DNA of 64,000 nt from Serratia sp. PL17 (GTDB lineage Bacteria > Pseudomonadota > Gammaproteobacteria > Enterobacterales > Enterobacteriaceae): positions 372,001 to 436,000 of the forward strand of contig NZ_JAFIBY010000002.1 in NCBI RefSeq assembly GCF_017832355.1, given 5' to 3'. Both the position numbers and the translations under genes were made by a program. Below the pieces are notes generated by a model, which saw only the letters and a list, made by a program, of their open reading frames with translations, was not told where the DNA came from and did no database searches. Shown here one piece after another: positions 18,143-28,245 of this stretch (its first letter is position 1; each line of letters begins with the position of its first letter).

Positions 18143-19417
18143 ATGCGGCAATTTGATTACCTGAAGGCGTCGATTAAGCAGAAGAACTGTACCCTGCAAC
18201 AGGTGGCAGATGCCAGTGGCATGACCAAAGGCTATCTTAGCCAGCTGTTAAACGACAAAATCAAAAGCCCGAGCGCCCAGAAACTGGAAGCGCTACACCG
18301 TTATCTGGGTCTGGAGTTTCCGCGTCGTGAGAAAAAGGTCGGTGTGGTGTTTGGTAAATTTTACCCTCTGCATACTGGCCATATTTACCTGATTCAACGT
18401 GCCTGCAGCCAGGTAGATGAACTGCACGTGATCCTGTGCCACGACGAACCGCGCGATCGGGAGCTGTTCGACAATAGCTCGATGTCGCAGCAGCCGACGG
18501 TCAGCGATCGTCTGCGCTGGCTACTGCAAACCTTCAAGTACCAGAAAAACATCCATATTCATTCATTCGACGAGCAGGGTATTGAACCCTACCCGCACGG
18601 CTGGAATGTATGGAGCGACGGGATGAAAGCTTTTCTGGAACAGAAAGCCATCGTGCCGAGTTTTATCTATTCCAGCGAGGCGCAGGACGCCCCGCGTTAT
18701 CGCGAACATTTGGCGATTGAAACCATCCTGATCGATCCAGAACGTTCATTTATGAATATCAGCGGCAGCCAGATCCGCCAGGATCCGTTCCGCTATTGGG
18801 ACTATATCCCGACCGAAGTGAAACCCTTCTTTGTCCGCACCGTGGCGATTCTCGGCGGTGAGTCGAGTGGCAAATCGACGTTGGTGAATAAGCTGGCGAA
18901 CATTTTTAATACCACCAGCGCCTGGGAATATGGCCGCGACTATGTGTTCTCGCACCTGGGTGGTGATGAAATGGCGTTGCAGTATTCTGACTACGACAAG
19001 ATCGCGTTGGGTCAGGCTCAATACGTTGATTTCGCGGTTAAATATGCCAATAAAGTGGCGTTTATCGATACCGACTTTGTTACCACCCAGGCATTCTGCA
19101 AGAAGTACGAAGGCAGGGAGCACCCCTTTGTGCAGGCGCTGATTGATGAGTATCGGTTTGATCTGGTGATACTCTTGGAAAATAACACCCCATGGGTGGC
19201 GGACGGCCTGCGGAGCCTCGGCAATCCCAACGATCGCAAAGCCTTCCAGCAGTTGTTGGAGGAGATGCTGCGCGCCAATAATATCGAGTACGTGCACGTA
19301 GAATCCAGCGGCTATGACGAGCGTTTCCTGCGCTGTGTCGACTTGGTAAAACAGCTGTTGGCGGCCGACGCCAGCCGTTTGATAGCGGCACCTGAAAATC
19401 AGCACGTCATTGGTTGA
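18143..19417 (+). CDS. nadR: trifunctional NAD regulator NadR (repressor / NMN adenylyltransferase / ribosylnicotinamide kinase)
   Basis: 424 residues from ATG 18143 with GGAGGGG directly upstream; a TTG 27 bases earlier would place the operator inside the gene and is rejected. Domains in order: HTH (about 17-57, LQQVADASGMTKGYLSQLLN); NMNAT-like domain with GKFYPLHTGH (71-80) and ISGSQIR (206-212); C-terminal kinase with Walker A GGESSGKST (238-246). It represses NAD synthesis genes when NAD is high and phosphorylates nicotinamide riboside. The last ~12 residues differ from E. coli. Confidence 0.97.
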   Translation: MRQFDYLKASIKQKNCTLQQVADASGMTKGYLSQLLNDKIKSPSAQKLEALHRYLGLEFPRREKKVGVVFGKFYPLHTGHIYLIQRACSQVDELHVILCHDEPRDRELFDNSSMSQQPTVSDRLRWLLQTFKYQKNIHIHSFDEQGIEPYPHGWNVWSDGMKAFLEQKAIVPSFIYSSEAQDAPRYREHLAIETILIDPERSFMNISGSQIRQDPFRYWDYIPTEVKPFFVRTVAILGGESSGKSTLVNKLANIFNTTSAWEYGRDYVFSHLGGDEMALQYSDYDKIALGQAQYVDFAVKYANKVAFIDTDFVTTQAFCKKYEGREHPFVQALIDEYRFDLVILLENNTPWVADGLRSLGNPNDRKAFQQLLEEMLRANNIEYVHVESSGYDERFLRCVDLVKQLLAADASRLIAAPENQHVIG

Positions 19418-19544
19418 TGTCGCCCAATGTGTGATCACCTGGGCAAAATTAGCCGTTAAACGCTGGATTTCACTGTTGTTTAGTTAAGGTTCATTAATCA
19501 TTTATTAGGTTAAGCGTTTCGTCGAAACAAATGCCGTAGAGACT

Positions 19545-21020
19545 ATGACGTATCGCTTACTTGCTATCTGGTTACTGTTCTATGCCGCTGCCTGGACACT
19601 GCTGACTGTTCACCTCGATCCAACCGTGCCTTACGATGCTGTCGAAGCCGTAAACTGGGGCATCAATGCAGAGTGGGGCTCGCCGAAAAACCCGTGGCTA
19701 GTGGGTGTAGCGATGCACCCGGTGATTTGGTTGCCCTGGTTGCCGTTAAATATCTATTGGTATGCGAGCCACTTTGTGGCAATCGCCATAGGTATGCTGG
19801 GGGTATGGCTTCTGGCGCGGCACCTGAGTGGCAGTACCCGGCTGGCTTGGTTGGCACTGTTGACGCTGAACCTTTCAGGCATCATTAATTTCGATATTAT
19901 CCCCTATAACGACAACTATTTGCTGGTGATGCTGTGGCCCTGGATGATGCTGTGCTTTCATCTGGCGATCACCCGTTCCGCTAACTGGTGGCTGGCGTTT
20001 GCCGTCACGGCGGGTTTGGCGACGATGGCGAAGTACTCAACCTTTGCATTTGTTTATTTCGCTTTCCTGTCGACGCTGTTTATACCCCATATTCGCCGCT
20101 GCTACAGACAGCCTCAGTTTTACCTCGCAGTTGCTGCTTGGCTGGCTATTGTCGTGCCAAACCTGGTTTGGCTGTGGCAGCATGACTTTGCCGCATTCAA
20201 GTGGGTCGACTCGCAAGTCAAAATGCAGTTAAACCTGGATATGCTGCAATCGCTGCTGTTGGTGTTTTATCCGTCATTGTTCCTGTGGCTGATTTTGCGA
20301 CGTGCGGGAGCGGTGCTGGCCTGGCCTGACGATCCTTCGATGCGGGTGCTGTTAGGCATCTATCTGTTGCCGCTGGGCATTATTACTTTCTGGTTTTCCT
20401 TCAATGTGGGGGGCCGATTGACCGAGTGGCTGCAGCCTTTCTTTGTGTTGGCTCCCGCGTTGTTGGTGGGTTGTGTAAAACAACCGCCTCACCGTTCGTT
20501 GCGCAGTGCTGTCGTGGGGATGATGTGCGCAGCGCTGGTGATTTATTTGGGTTATGCCGCCATCATGGTCGGCAACGTGCGTAATGCTGGGCAAAAGATG
20601 GTGGGGATCAAGGCGTTCAGTGCTGGAGTTGAACAGCGTTGGTTGCAACATTACGCAATGGAATTAAATTATGTCGGCGGCGCTTATTTATCACAATGGA
20701 TGACGGTGTATGCCGCTTCGCGCCCGGAGACGATTACGCGTTGGTCCAATCATGAGCGGCCGAACATTTATAACGCCCATGTCAGTTATGCGCAGATTGC
20801 GCAGCACGGGGCCGTGCTGTTTGGTCACTTGGGGGAGTCCTGTGAGCAAACGGATTTCGATGGCGCTCTGGCCAGTTGGCCCAAGATACGCATTGACGTG
20901 CAGCAAAGCCTGCCGTTCCAAGCCGATCCTAAAGCTGCGCCGCAACCGGTGTGCATTGCTTTTGTGCGGCCGGAAAAGGCGCGTGACGCCATAACGCCAC
21001 GCGCTTTGCCTCATCAGTAA
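19545..21020 (+). CDS. ArnT/PMT-like membrane glycosyltransferase (GT39-type)
   Basis: 491 residues with about ten to eleven hydrophobic helices and a C-terminal soluble part (about 370-491). The first periplasmic loop contains VPYDAVEAVNWG, resembling the catalytic acidic loop of GT-C enzymes of the PMT/ArnT type, and DIIPYNDNYLLV follows in the position of a second conserved acidic loop. Such enzymes move a sugar from a polyprenyl-phosphate carrier to a periplasmic acceptor such as lipid A or another glycolipid. Donor and acceptor cannot be told from sequence. It is not found at this place in E. coli; its stop overlaps the convergent dehydrogenase by 7 bp. Confidence 0.75.
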   Translation: MTYRLLAIWLLFYAAAWTLLTVHLDPTVPYDAVEAVNWGINAEWGSPKNPWLVGVAMHPVIWLPWLPLNIYWYASHFVAIAIGMLGVWLLARHLSGSTRLAWLALLTLNLSGIINFDIIPYNDNYLLVMLWPWMMLCFHLAITRSANWWLAFAVTAGLATMAKYSTFAFVYFAFLSTLFIPHIRRCYRQPQFYLAVAAWLAIVVPNLVWLWQHDFAAFKWVDSQVKMQLNLDMLQSLLLVFYPSLFLWLILRRAGAVLAWPDDPSMRVLLGIYLLPLGIITFWFSFNVGGRLTEWLQPFFVLAPALLVGCVKQPPHRSLRSAVVGMMCAALVIYLGYAAIMVGNVRNAGQKMVGIKAFSAGVEQRWLQHYAMELNYVGGAYLSQWMTVYAASRPETITRWSNHERPNIYNAHVSYAQIAQHGAVLFGHLGESCEQTDFDGALASWPKIRIDVQQSLPFQADPKAAPQPVCIAFVRPEKARDAITPRALPHQ

Positions 21021-22015
21021 ACAATCACCAATTTGCCCTGCATATGGCCATCGCGCAGTTTTTCATGCGCGGCGGTCAGGTTGTCTACCGTCAACCCATG
21101 CAGCGTCTCACTCAGGGTGGTGCTTAACTTCCCTTCGTCGAGCAGCTGCGCAACGTGCTTGAGGATCTCACCTTGCTGGGCAATGTCCGGCGTGTTGAAC
21201 ATGCTGCGGGTAAACATTAATTCCCAGTGCAGTGCCGCACTTTTCAACTTCAGGGCGCTCTGGTCCAGCGGTTGCGCATTTTCTACGATGGTGCAGATGT
21301 GGCCCATCGGCGCGATCAAGTCAGACATTGCTTTCCAGTGACCGTCGGTGTCGTTCAGGCAAAGAATATAATCCACGTTCTCAATGCCTTGCTGTGCAAG
21401 GTTGCCTTTCAGATCGTGATAATCAACGACCAGATCGGCACCGCGCTCCAGGCACCAGGCTGCTGATTCCGGGCGTGAGGCGGTTGCAATCACCTTCACC
21501 TGGCTGCGCTGTGCGGCAAAGGGGATCGCCAGCGAACCGACGCCACCGGCACCGCCAATAATCAACAGGGTTTTCCCTGCTGCCGCGTCCTGAATTTTCA
21601 GGTGTTCGAACAAGGCCTCCCAGGCGGTCAGGGCAGTCAGCGGCATGGCGGCGGACTCTGCCCAGTTCAGGCTGCGCGGCTTGTGGGCCGTGATACGAGA
21701 GTCAATCAACTGAAGGGTGCTGTTGCTGCCTGGGCGAGTGATATCGCCGGCGTACCAGACCTCGTCGCCGGGTTTGAAGCCGCTGACGCTGCTGCCCACG
21801 TCAACCACGATACCGCTGGCATCCCAGCCGAGGATGCGCGGCTGTTGCAGGCCACTTTTTTGCAGGCCAGCGTGGACCTTGGTGTCCACCGGATTGACCG
21901 ACACCGCTTTAACGTCCACCAACAGATCGTATTGACCGGGAGTGGGCTTTTCCGGGTTGATCTCAATGAAGGCTGCGGGGTTTTTGGGGTCTACGGCAAT
22001 GGCTTTAATCGGCAT
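21014..22015 (-). CDS. zinc-type alcohol dehydrogenase / quinone oxidoreductase-like protein
   Basis: 333 residues from ATG 22015 with AAGGAG upstream; the frame extends to 22114 but that would run into the divergent regulator's start. A medium-chain dehydrogenase/reductase: N-terminal GroES-like domain (DVKAVSVNPVDTK, ILGWDASGIV, GDEVW), then the NAD(P)-binding IIGGAGGVGSLAIPFA at about 145-160. The zinc ligands of classical alcohol dehydrogenases are not obvious, so it is nearer the quinone oxidoreductase branch. Substrate unknown. Divergent from the LysR gene at 22114, which probably controls it. Confidence 0.85.
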   Translation of the reverse strand: MPIKAIAVDPKNPAAFIEINPEKPTPGQYDLLVDVKAVSVNPVDTKVHAGLQKSGLQQPRILGWDASGIVVDVGSSVSGFKPGDEVWYAGDITRPGSNSTLQLIDSRITAHKPRSLNWAESAAMPLTALTAWEALFEHLKIQDAAAGKTLLIIGGAGGVGSLAIPFAAQRSQVKVIATASRPESAAWCLERGADLVVDYHDLKGNLAQQGIENVDYILCLNDTDGHWKAMSDLIAPMGHICTIVENAQPLDQSALKLKSAALHWELMFTRSMFNTPDIAQQGEILKHVAQLLDEGKLSTTLSETLHGLTVDNLTAAHEKLRDGHMQGKLVIVY

Positions 22016-22113
22016 GACTGTGCTCCTTTCGAATGAATAGCCACAGTGTAGACCTCTTGATGGGGAGTGATAAGATGGACAATAACTAACTAAGTGTTCG
22101 TTTGAGGTGAACA

Positions 22114-23025
22114 ATGCGGTTTAAACAGTTACAGGACATGGCGCTGTTTGCGCTGGTGGCCGAGTGCGGCAGTTTTACCGCCGCCGCCAAACGCGCCGCT
22201 TTGCCAAAATCCAGCGTCAGCCAGCGGATTAGCCAATTGGAACAAACGCTGGGCCTGCGGTTACTGAATCGCACCACCCGTCAGCTCAACCTGACCTTTG
22301 CCGGTGAGCGTTATTTGGAACACTGTCAGGAAATGCTCACCGCCGCCGAACGGGCAGACCTGGCGCTGCAACGGTTGCGTGATAATCCCAGCGGCCGGTT
22401 ACGTATATCGACCCCCGCAGGCTTAGGCGCAACCTTGTTACCGCGGCTGACTGCGGATTTTCAACGCCAATATCCAGATGTCTCACTGGAAGTGTCGGTG
22501 TCTGATGCGATGGTAGATATGGTGCAGGAAGGGTATGACGCAGCGCTGCGGACCGGCAAGCCACAGGACTCTTCACTGATTGGCCGCCGTTTGGGCCATG
22601 CGCCACGTTATTTACTGGCCTCATCGGCTTATTTGGCGCAGCACTCACCGATCCTTCACCCGCAGCAGTTGCAGCAGCATCGGTGTATTGCACACAGTTC
22701 CTGGCCGGCCTGGAACCTGCGCCGGGGGGATGAATATTTCCGTTGGCAGCTGCCGACGCGGCATATTACCGATAACCTGCTGTACGCGCGTGAATGTGCC
22801 ATTGCCGGGGCCGGGATAACCCTCTTGCCGGCATTTCTTAGCCGTGAGGTGGTCGCGCAGAAGCAGTTGGTAGAAGTGCTGCCGGAATGGCAGGCAGAAG
22901 GCAATGAGCTGTATTTGGTCTATCCGAGCCGCAAGCTGAATTCGCCGGCGCTGGCCTGTTTTATTGACGTGGTGCTGCAACACCCGGTATTTGACGATTA
23001 CGCCCGCGAGCTGGCGCGGGATTAA
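22114..23025 (+). CDS. LysR-family transcriptional regulator
   Basis: 303 residues. The N-terminal winged HTH covers about 8-65 (MALFALVAECGSFTAAAKRAALPKSS...), with a C-terminal effector-binding domain of the CrgA/DmlR-like type (DNPSGRLRISTPAGLG, YDAALRTGKPQDSSL). LysR proteins usually control the divergent gene: here the dehydrogenase 98 bp away. No inducer can be predicted. A strong shared hairpin separates it from convergent ettA. Confidence 0.9.
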   Translation: MRFKQLQDMALFALVAECGSFTAAAKRAALPKSSVSQRISQLEQTLGLRLLNRTTRQLNLTFAGERYLEHCQEMLTAAERADLALQRLRDNPSGRLRISTPAGLGATLLPRLTADFQRQYPDVSLEVSVSDAMVDMVQEGYDAALRTGKPQDSSLIGRRLGHAPRYLLASSAYLAQHSPILHPQQLQQHRCIAHSSWPAWNLRRGDEYFRWQLPTRHITDNLLYARECAIAGAGITLLPAFLSREVVAQKQLVEVLPEWQAEGNELYLVYPSRKLNSPALACFIDVVLQHPVFDDYARELARD

Positions 23026-23026
23026 A

Positions 23027-23050
23027 AAAGGCGCCGCATGCGGCGCCTTT
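23027..23050. terminator. bidirectional terminator between LysR gene and ettA
   Basis: AAAGGCGCCGCATGCGGCGCCTTT is a perfect 24-base palindrome placed between two convergent stop codons, with A's on the left and T's on the right giving a U-tract in both directions. Confidence 0.85.
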
Positions 23051-23054
23051 CGGA

Positions 23055-24722
<1,668 letters not shown>

Positions 24723-24750
24723 GTTGCTCTAGCCTCTCTATATCAGTTTT

Positions 24751-24877
24751 TATACCCGTCATACTTGGTGCTGCATCTTAGTTGGCTGCCTGCATTTACC
24801 CCTGTCACGGACTACGCGTACGCTCCGGGGATGCATTTAGTTGCCGTCGCGATGCAACGCCAATTATTTGGGGTAGA
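24751..24877 (+). repeat. ERIC element 5, upstream of ettA
   Basis: 127 bp from TATACCC to a decayed GGGTAGA. The centre (ACCCCTGTCACGGACTACGCGTACGCTCCGGGGATGC region) has diverged from the usual CAGTCACTTAC core while keeping pairing, which suggests compensatory change. It lies 28 bp before the ettA ATG, within its probable leader. Confidence 0.85.
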
Positions 24878-24987
24878 TAGGATGTCTGGCTGCGGAGTGT
24901 AGCCCGTTTCGAAAGCGGATCCCAGACATCACTCCGCGATCGCCAAGTATAACTCTTTATGCGCCCGTGAAGGCGCATATTGGTTGC

Positions 24988-25485
24988 TTAAGGCGTGACG
25001 ACGATCGCGACGCGGCGGTTTTCCGCACGACCGCTGGAAGTGCGGTTATCGGCTACAGGATCGCGCTTGCCCATACCCCGCGTTTCAATATTGGCGCGAG
25101 GAATGCCTACGCTGGCCAGCAAGTCGGCGACGGCATCGGCACGGCGCAGCGACAGCTGATCGTTATAGCTGTCTTCACCGTAATTGTCGGTATGCCCGTC
25201 CAGACGGAATTGGGTGATGCCAACGCTCATCAGTGCGCGACCCATTTTTTGTACCGTTTCGGTGCTTTCCGGGTTCAGCTTGCCGACGTTATTACCAAAC
25301 AGTACTTTGTCGGACAGTCCAAATTCCCAGCCGTTATCCGTCAGTTTGAATCCCTGTGACTGCAACAGCGCAATTTGCTCAGGGGTTAAGCCCTGCGGTT
25401 TGCTCTGGCAGCCGGCAAGGGCTAACAAGGCGATAAACATCATCGTCAGCAGTGAAAAACGGCGTTTTAGTGTTTGCTGTATCAT
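24988..25485 (-). CDS. yfiB: OmpA-family lipoprotein YfiB
   Basis: 165 residues from ATG 25485 (AGGGA 8 bases upstream); the in-frame TTG two codons earlier is less likely. A lipoprotein signal MIQQTLKRRF...LLALAGC has its lipobox cysteine near residue 26. The OmpA-like peptidoglycan-binding domain follows, with FRLDGHTDNYG and NDQLSLRRADAVADLL. In the YfiBNR system the outer-membrane YfiB sequesters periplasmic YfiR and so releases the cyclase YfiN. Third gene of the operon, but an ERIC element separates it from dgcN. Confidence 0.88.
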   Translation of the reverse strand: MIQQTLKRRFSLLTMMFIALLALAGCQSKPQGLTPEQIALLQSQGFKLTDNGWEFGLSDKVLFGNNVGKLNPESTETVQKMGRALMSVGITQFRLDGHTDNYGEDSYNDQLSLRRADAVADLLASVGIPRANIETRGMGKRDPVADNRTSSGRAENRRVAIVVTP

Positions 25486-25509
25486 AATCAAATCCCTAGT
25501 TTTATTTTA

Positions 25510-25636
25510 TATACCCGTCATTCTTGATGCTGCATCTGTGTTGGCTGCGAGCGCTCGCCCCAGTCACTGACTTCAGTCAGTGCTTTGGGTCTGACGTTCT
25601 GGCCGCCTTGATGCAACGCCAATGATGTTGGGTATC
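25510..25636 (+). repeat. ERIC element 6, inside the yfiRNB operon
   Basis: 127 bp from TATACCC to GGGTATC, core CCCCAGTCACTGACTTCAGTCAGTGCTTTGGG. It fills nearly the whole dgcN-yfiB spacer: 9 bp remain to the dgcN stop and 24 bp to the yfiB ATG. Confidence 0.92.
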
Positions 25637-25645
25637 GCCGGGGCT

Positions 25646-26893
25646 TTATTTCTGTATTGCTAGCCGCCAGCCTCCGTTATAACGATGTTTTGCCTGGTAC
25701 ATGGCATCGTCAGCTTCGTGCAAGAGCCCCTGAGGCGTTACCGCATGTTCAGGGTAAAGCGCAATACCGATACTCAGAGAGGAAATCACCGTCTCGTTGT
25801 TCGGCAAAATTACCGGTTGGGTCATGCAGTCGATAATGTTATCGGCAATTTGCAGCACATCTTCCGTAGTGTGGACCGGCGCCAACAATACGGCGAACTC
25901 ATCACCTCCTAAACGTGCCACCAGATCGCTTTCACGCAGTTGCGCGCGAATACGCCCGGCAATGGTGGTCAGTACTACGTCGCCGGCGGCGTGCCCGTAG
26001 CTGTCGTTAACTTCCTTGAAGCGGTCGCCGTCTATAAACAGCACCGCCAGTTTTTCTTTTGGCTTAATGTCTCCTAACGCACGGCTCAGTCGGCCTTCAA
26101 AGAACGCGCGGTTTGGCAAACCGGTAAGGCTGTCATGGGTCGCCCGGTGCGTCAGTGAGTCATTTTCCTGTTTCAGATGCGCTTGCCAGGCTTCCAGCTC
26201 GTCGAGCAGGCCGTTAAAGTCACTGCTCAACTCATGCAGTTCGGCAATGGGGGCAGAAGGCACCCGCAGACCAAATGTACGATCGCGTCGCACCGCATGT
26301 GCCACGTTGGCAATATCGTCCAATGAGCTGACAATCCCTAGCAACATGCGGCGGGAAAGAACCAATGAGCACAGCGTACTGAGCACCAGACAGGCGAGCA
26401 TCCCCACCATACCGCGCAGCAGGAAGCGCAGTAGGCTACCCCCATGCCCGCTAAGCCACACTTTACCGACCACTTTGCCTTCATGTGTAATCGGCAGGAT
26501 CACCGGTTCCGGTAGCGCCCAGTGAGCGACGACTTGCTCCATACCGTGTAAAGGACCGTCTTTAGGATGACGCCAACTGGCGAGCACCTTGCCGTTATTG
26601 TTCAGGATTTTTGCTTCTGACACTTCCTCATTGGAGGCGATCAGCACCAGCGCTTCGCGTGCGGCGGTGCGGTCTTCAAACACGACAGCAGCTTCGACGG
26701 TATAGCTGATGGAGCGCGCGATCAGGTGCAAGTTGTGGTTGGCATAGGCACGTAGCGCAAACAGCGCGACCAACGTCAGGAAAATCCCGGCGGTGCCGAC
26801 AGCAATCAATGCCAGTGCAAGATGTACGCGTTGCAACACCCCGCCCAGCGTAGGTCGTGATTGACCCGATCTGTTCTTGCGCAACCACTTCAT
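25646..26893 (-). CDS. dgcN: diguanylate cyclase DgcN (YfiN)
   Basis: 415 residues. TM1 is about 25-49; a periplasmic PAS-like/CHASE8 part about 50-155 (ARSISYTVEAAVVFEDRTAAREAL); TM2 about 160-180; then HAMP and a GGDEF domain from about 245. The active site RLGGDEF (GGDEF 329-333) is intact, and the inhibitory I-site RESD (320-323) lies five residues before it, so a working, product-inhibited cyclase making c-di-GMP is expected. YfiR represses it in the periplasm. The start overlaps the yfiR stop by four bases (ATGA), implying coupled translation. Confidence 0.95.
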   Translation of the reverse strand: MKWLRKNRSGQSRPTLGGVLQRVHLALALIAVGTAGIFLTLVALFALRAYANHNLHLIARSISYTVEAAVVFEDRTAAREALVLIASNEEVSEAKILNNNGKVLASWRHPKDGPLHGMEQVVAHWALPEPVILPITHEGKVVGKVWLSGHGGSLLRFLLRGMVGMLACLVLSTLCSLVLSRRMLLGIVSSLDDIANVAHAVRRDRTFGLRVPSAPIAELHELSSDFNGLLDELEAWQAHLKQENDSLTHRATHDSLTGLPNRAFFEGRLSRALGDIKPKEKLAVLFIDGDRFKEVNDSYGHAAGDVVLTTIAGRIRAQLRESDLVARLGGDEFAVLLAPVHTTEDVLQIADNIIDCMTQPVILPNNETVISSLSIGIALYPEHAVTPQGLLHEADDAMYQAKHRYNGGWRLAIQK

Positions 26894-27504
26894 AACGGAG
26901 GCGCCTGTTTGCGTGCCAGTTGAAGCACGTTAGGGTGAACACGTACGCCGCTGCGTGCCAGTGCGTCAAGGTTCACTTTAAAGCTGGCGGTGTCACCTTC
27001 GATCTGCAGGCAAAACGCGCTGCCGGCAGAACATTCACCGTCGTTCTCACTGATGCTGAGAATGGAACGTCCGCTAATGCGTTGCATAAAGTTCTGTTTT
27101 TGGCTGGCGCTGACATTACCCAGATAGATCACATCACAGCCGGTGCTCAGCAGTGGACTATCGAAGGGAATACGCTCAGTTTTGATTGGCCGAGGGGCGC
27201 TCAGTAGAATGGGATCGAACAGGCCCTTGTCATACTGGGTTGGCGCCGTCACGCATAACCGTATCGGGTTGGGTTCACTGTTCCAGCGTGCGTAGCTGAT
27301 AATGCCAACGACCACGGTGGTAACAGCATGGGTGCGATTTTTATAGGGATCGGCCGTCTCGGGGCTGGCTAAACTGGGAAAGACCAGCAGTGTGGCAAGA
27401 AGCAGCGACAATAAGCGACCATAATTTAGACGTGCGCAAATGAAACTCATAAATGAGTTTTTTGCGCAGGTTGCCAATAACGCGGCATTATTCGCCATCT
27501 TCAT
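26890..27504 (-). CDS. yfiR: periplasmic repressor YfiR (DUF4154)
   Basis: 204 residues if started at ATG 27504, which has AGGAA six bases upstream. ATG 27450 would give a tidier signal peptide (MSFICARLNYGRLLSLLLATLLVFPSLA) but has no visible ribosome binding site, so the start is uncertain. The YfiR fold segments AVTTVVVGIISYARW and IRLCVTA are present. The mature part has four cysteines (in RLCV, TGCDV, GECS and AFCLQ), as in YfiR proteins where they form disulfides that stabilise the repressor. It holds DgcN inactive. First gene of yfiR-dgcN-yfiB. Confidence 0.88.
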   Translation of the reverse strand: MKMANNAALLATCAKNSFMSFICARLNYGRLLSLLLATLLVFPSLASPETADPYKNRTHAVTTVVVGIISYARWNSEPNPIRLCVTAPTQYDKGLFDPILLSAPRPIKTERIPFDSPLLSTGCDVIYLGNVSASQKQNFMQRISGRSILSISENDGECSAGSAFCLQIEGDTASFKVNLDALARSGVRVHPNVLQLARKQAPPL

Positions 27505-28245
27505 CTGCCATTCCTGCCCACGTCCGCGCACTGTTGCGGCAACGTAACAATGAGAAGCCTGACCCGGTTGAAGGGATAATTATCTTACTGAAAACTGTCA
27601 ATCGCACTGCCTGATGAACACTATCTAACCCATAATTGGCGCGGATTGTATTATAAGATATCTCGGTTGCGCGCTTTATGTGCCGTTTTCTCGGAATTAT
27701 CTTATCTTTTTTTAACAGTATAAAAACGTGCCCCCGAGTTTGCCAGGCGTTTTCAGCAAAGTTGGTGCAGCAGGTCAGGGATTCAGCGGTTTGCGCAACA
27801 TCGTTCTTTCGTTGTTCCGACAGTGGAATTCTATGGTGGCTAATAATTTCAAATGACTTCATCTTATTATCGACGTCGTCATTAATAATGGCTGAGCGCG
27901 TCATTTTTCAGTGATAACACCTGGCCAAAATGATTAATACGGCAGAAATTGCCGCCGGCTTTATTTTATTTGTCAGCGACGGTAAACCTTTTTTACCTAT
28001 AGCCCATCGTGACGATAAACTTCTTCTACAGTAGTGAATGGATAAGCAATCGTGCTGTCTATGATAGATGGCTGAGCCGGTCGCTTAGCGCACCCTTTTG
28101 TTCTGGCGTGATGACGGTGATTTTCCACGACAGGACGTGAAACACTCGGAGAGCCGATTTCCCCGTCCGTTGACTGCTGGCGTAGCGCGGCAACGGGGGG
28201 CGTCGTCTCTGGCAACACATAAGCATTAGCGAGGAAAGAGTCAGT
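27505..28245. other. long intergenic region between yfiR and slt
   Basis: About 740 bp between divergent genes. Open frames exist (for example a 138-codon minus-strand frame at 27488-27904) but none resembles a known protein or has a good ribosome binding site. The stretch 27560-27730 is A+T-rich and suits the yfiR promoter; GAGGAAAGA before 28246 serves slt. Nothing else is recognisable. Confidence 0.5.

Noticed and set aside
27488-27904. 138-codon minus-strand open frame upstream of yfiR
   Set aside because: No ribosome binding site, no recognisable motif, and it overlaps the better supported yfiR start region.
27678-27914. 78-codon plus-strand frame in the yfiR-slt gap
   Set aside because: Composition looks like translated non-coding DNA; no ribosome binding site and no similarity to a known small protein.
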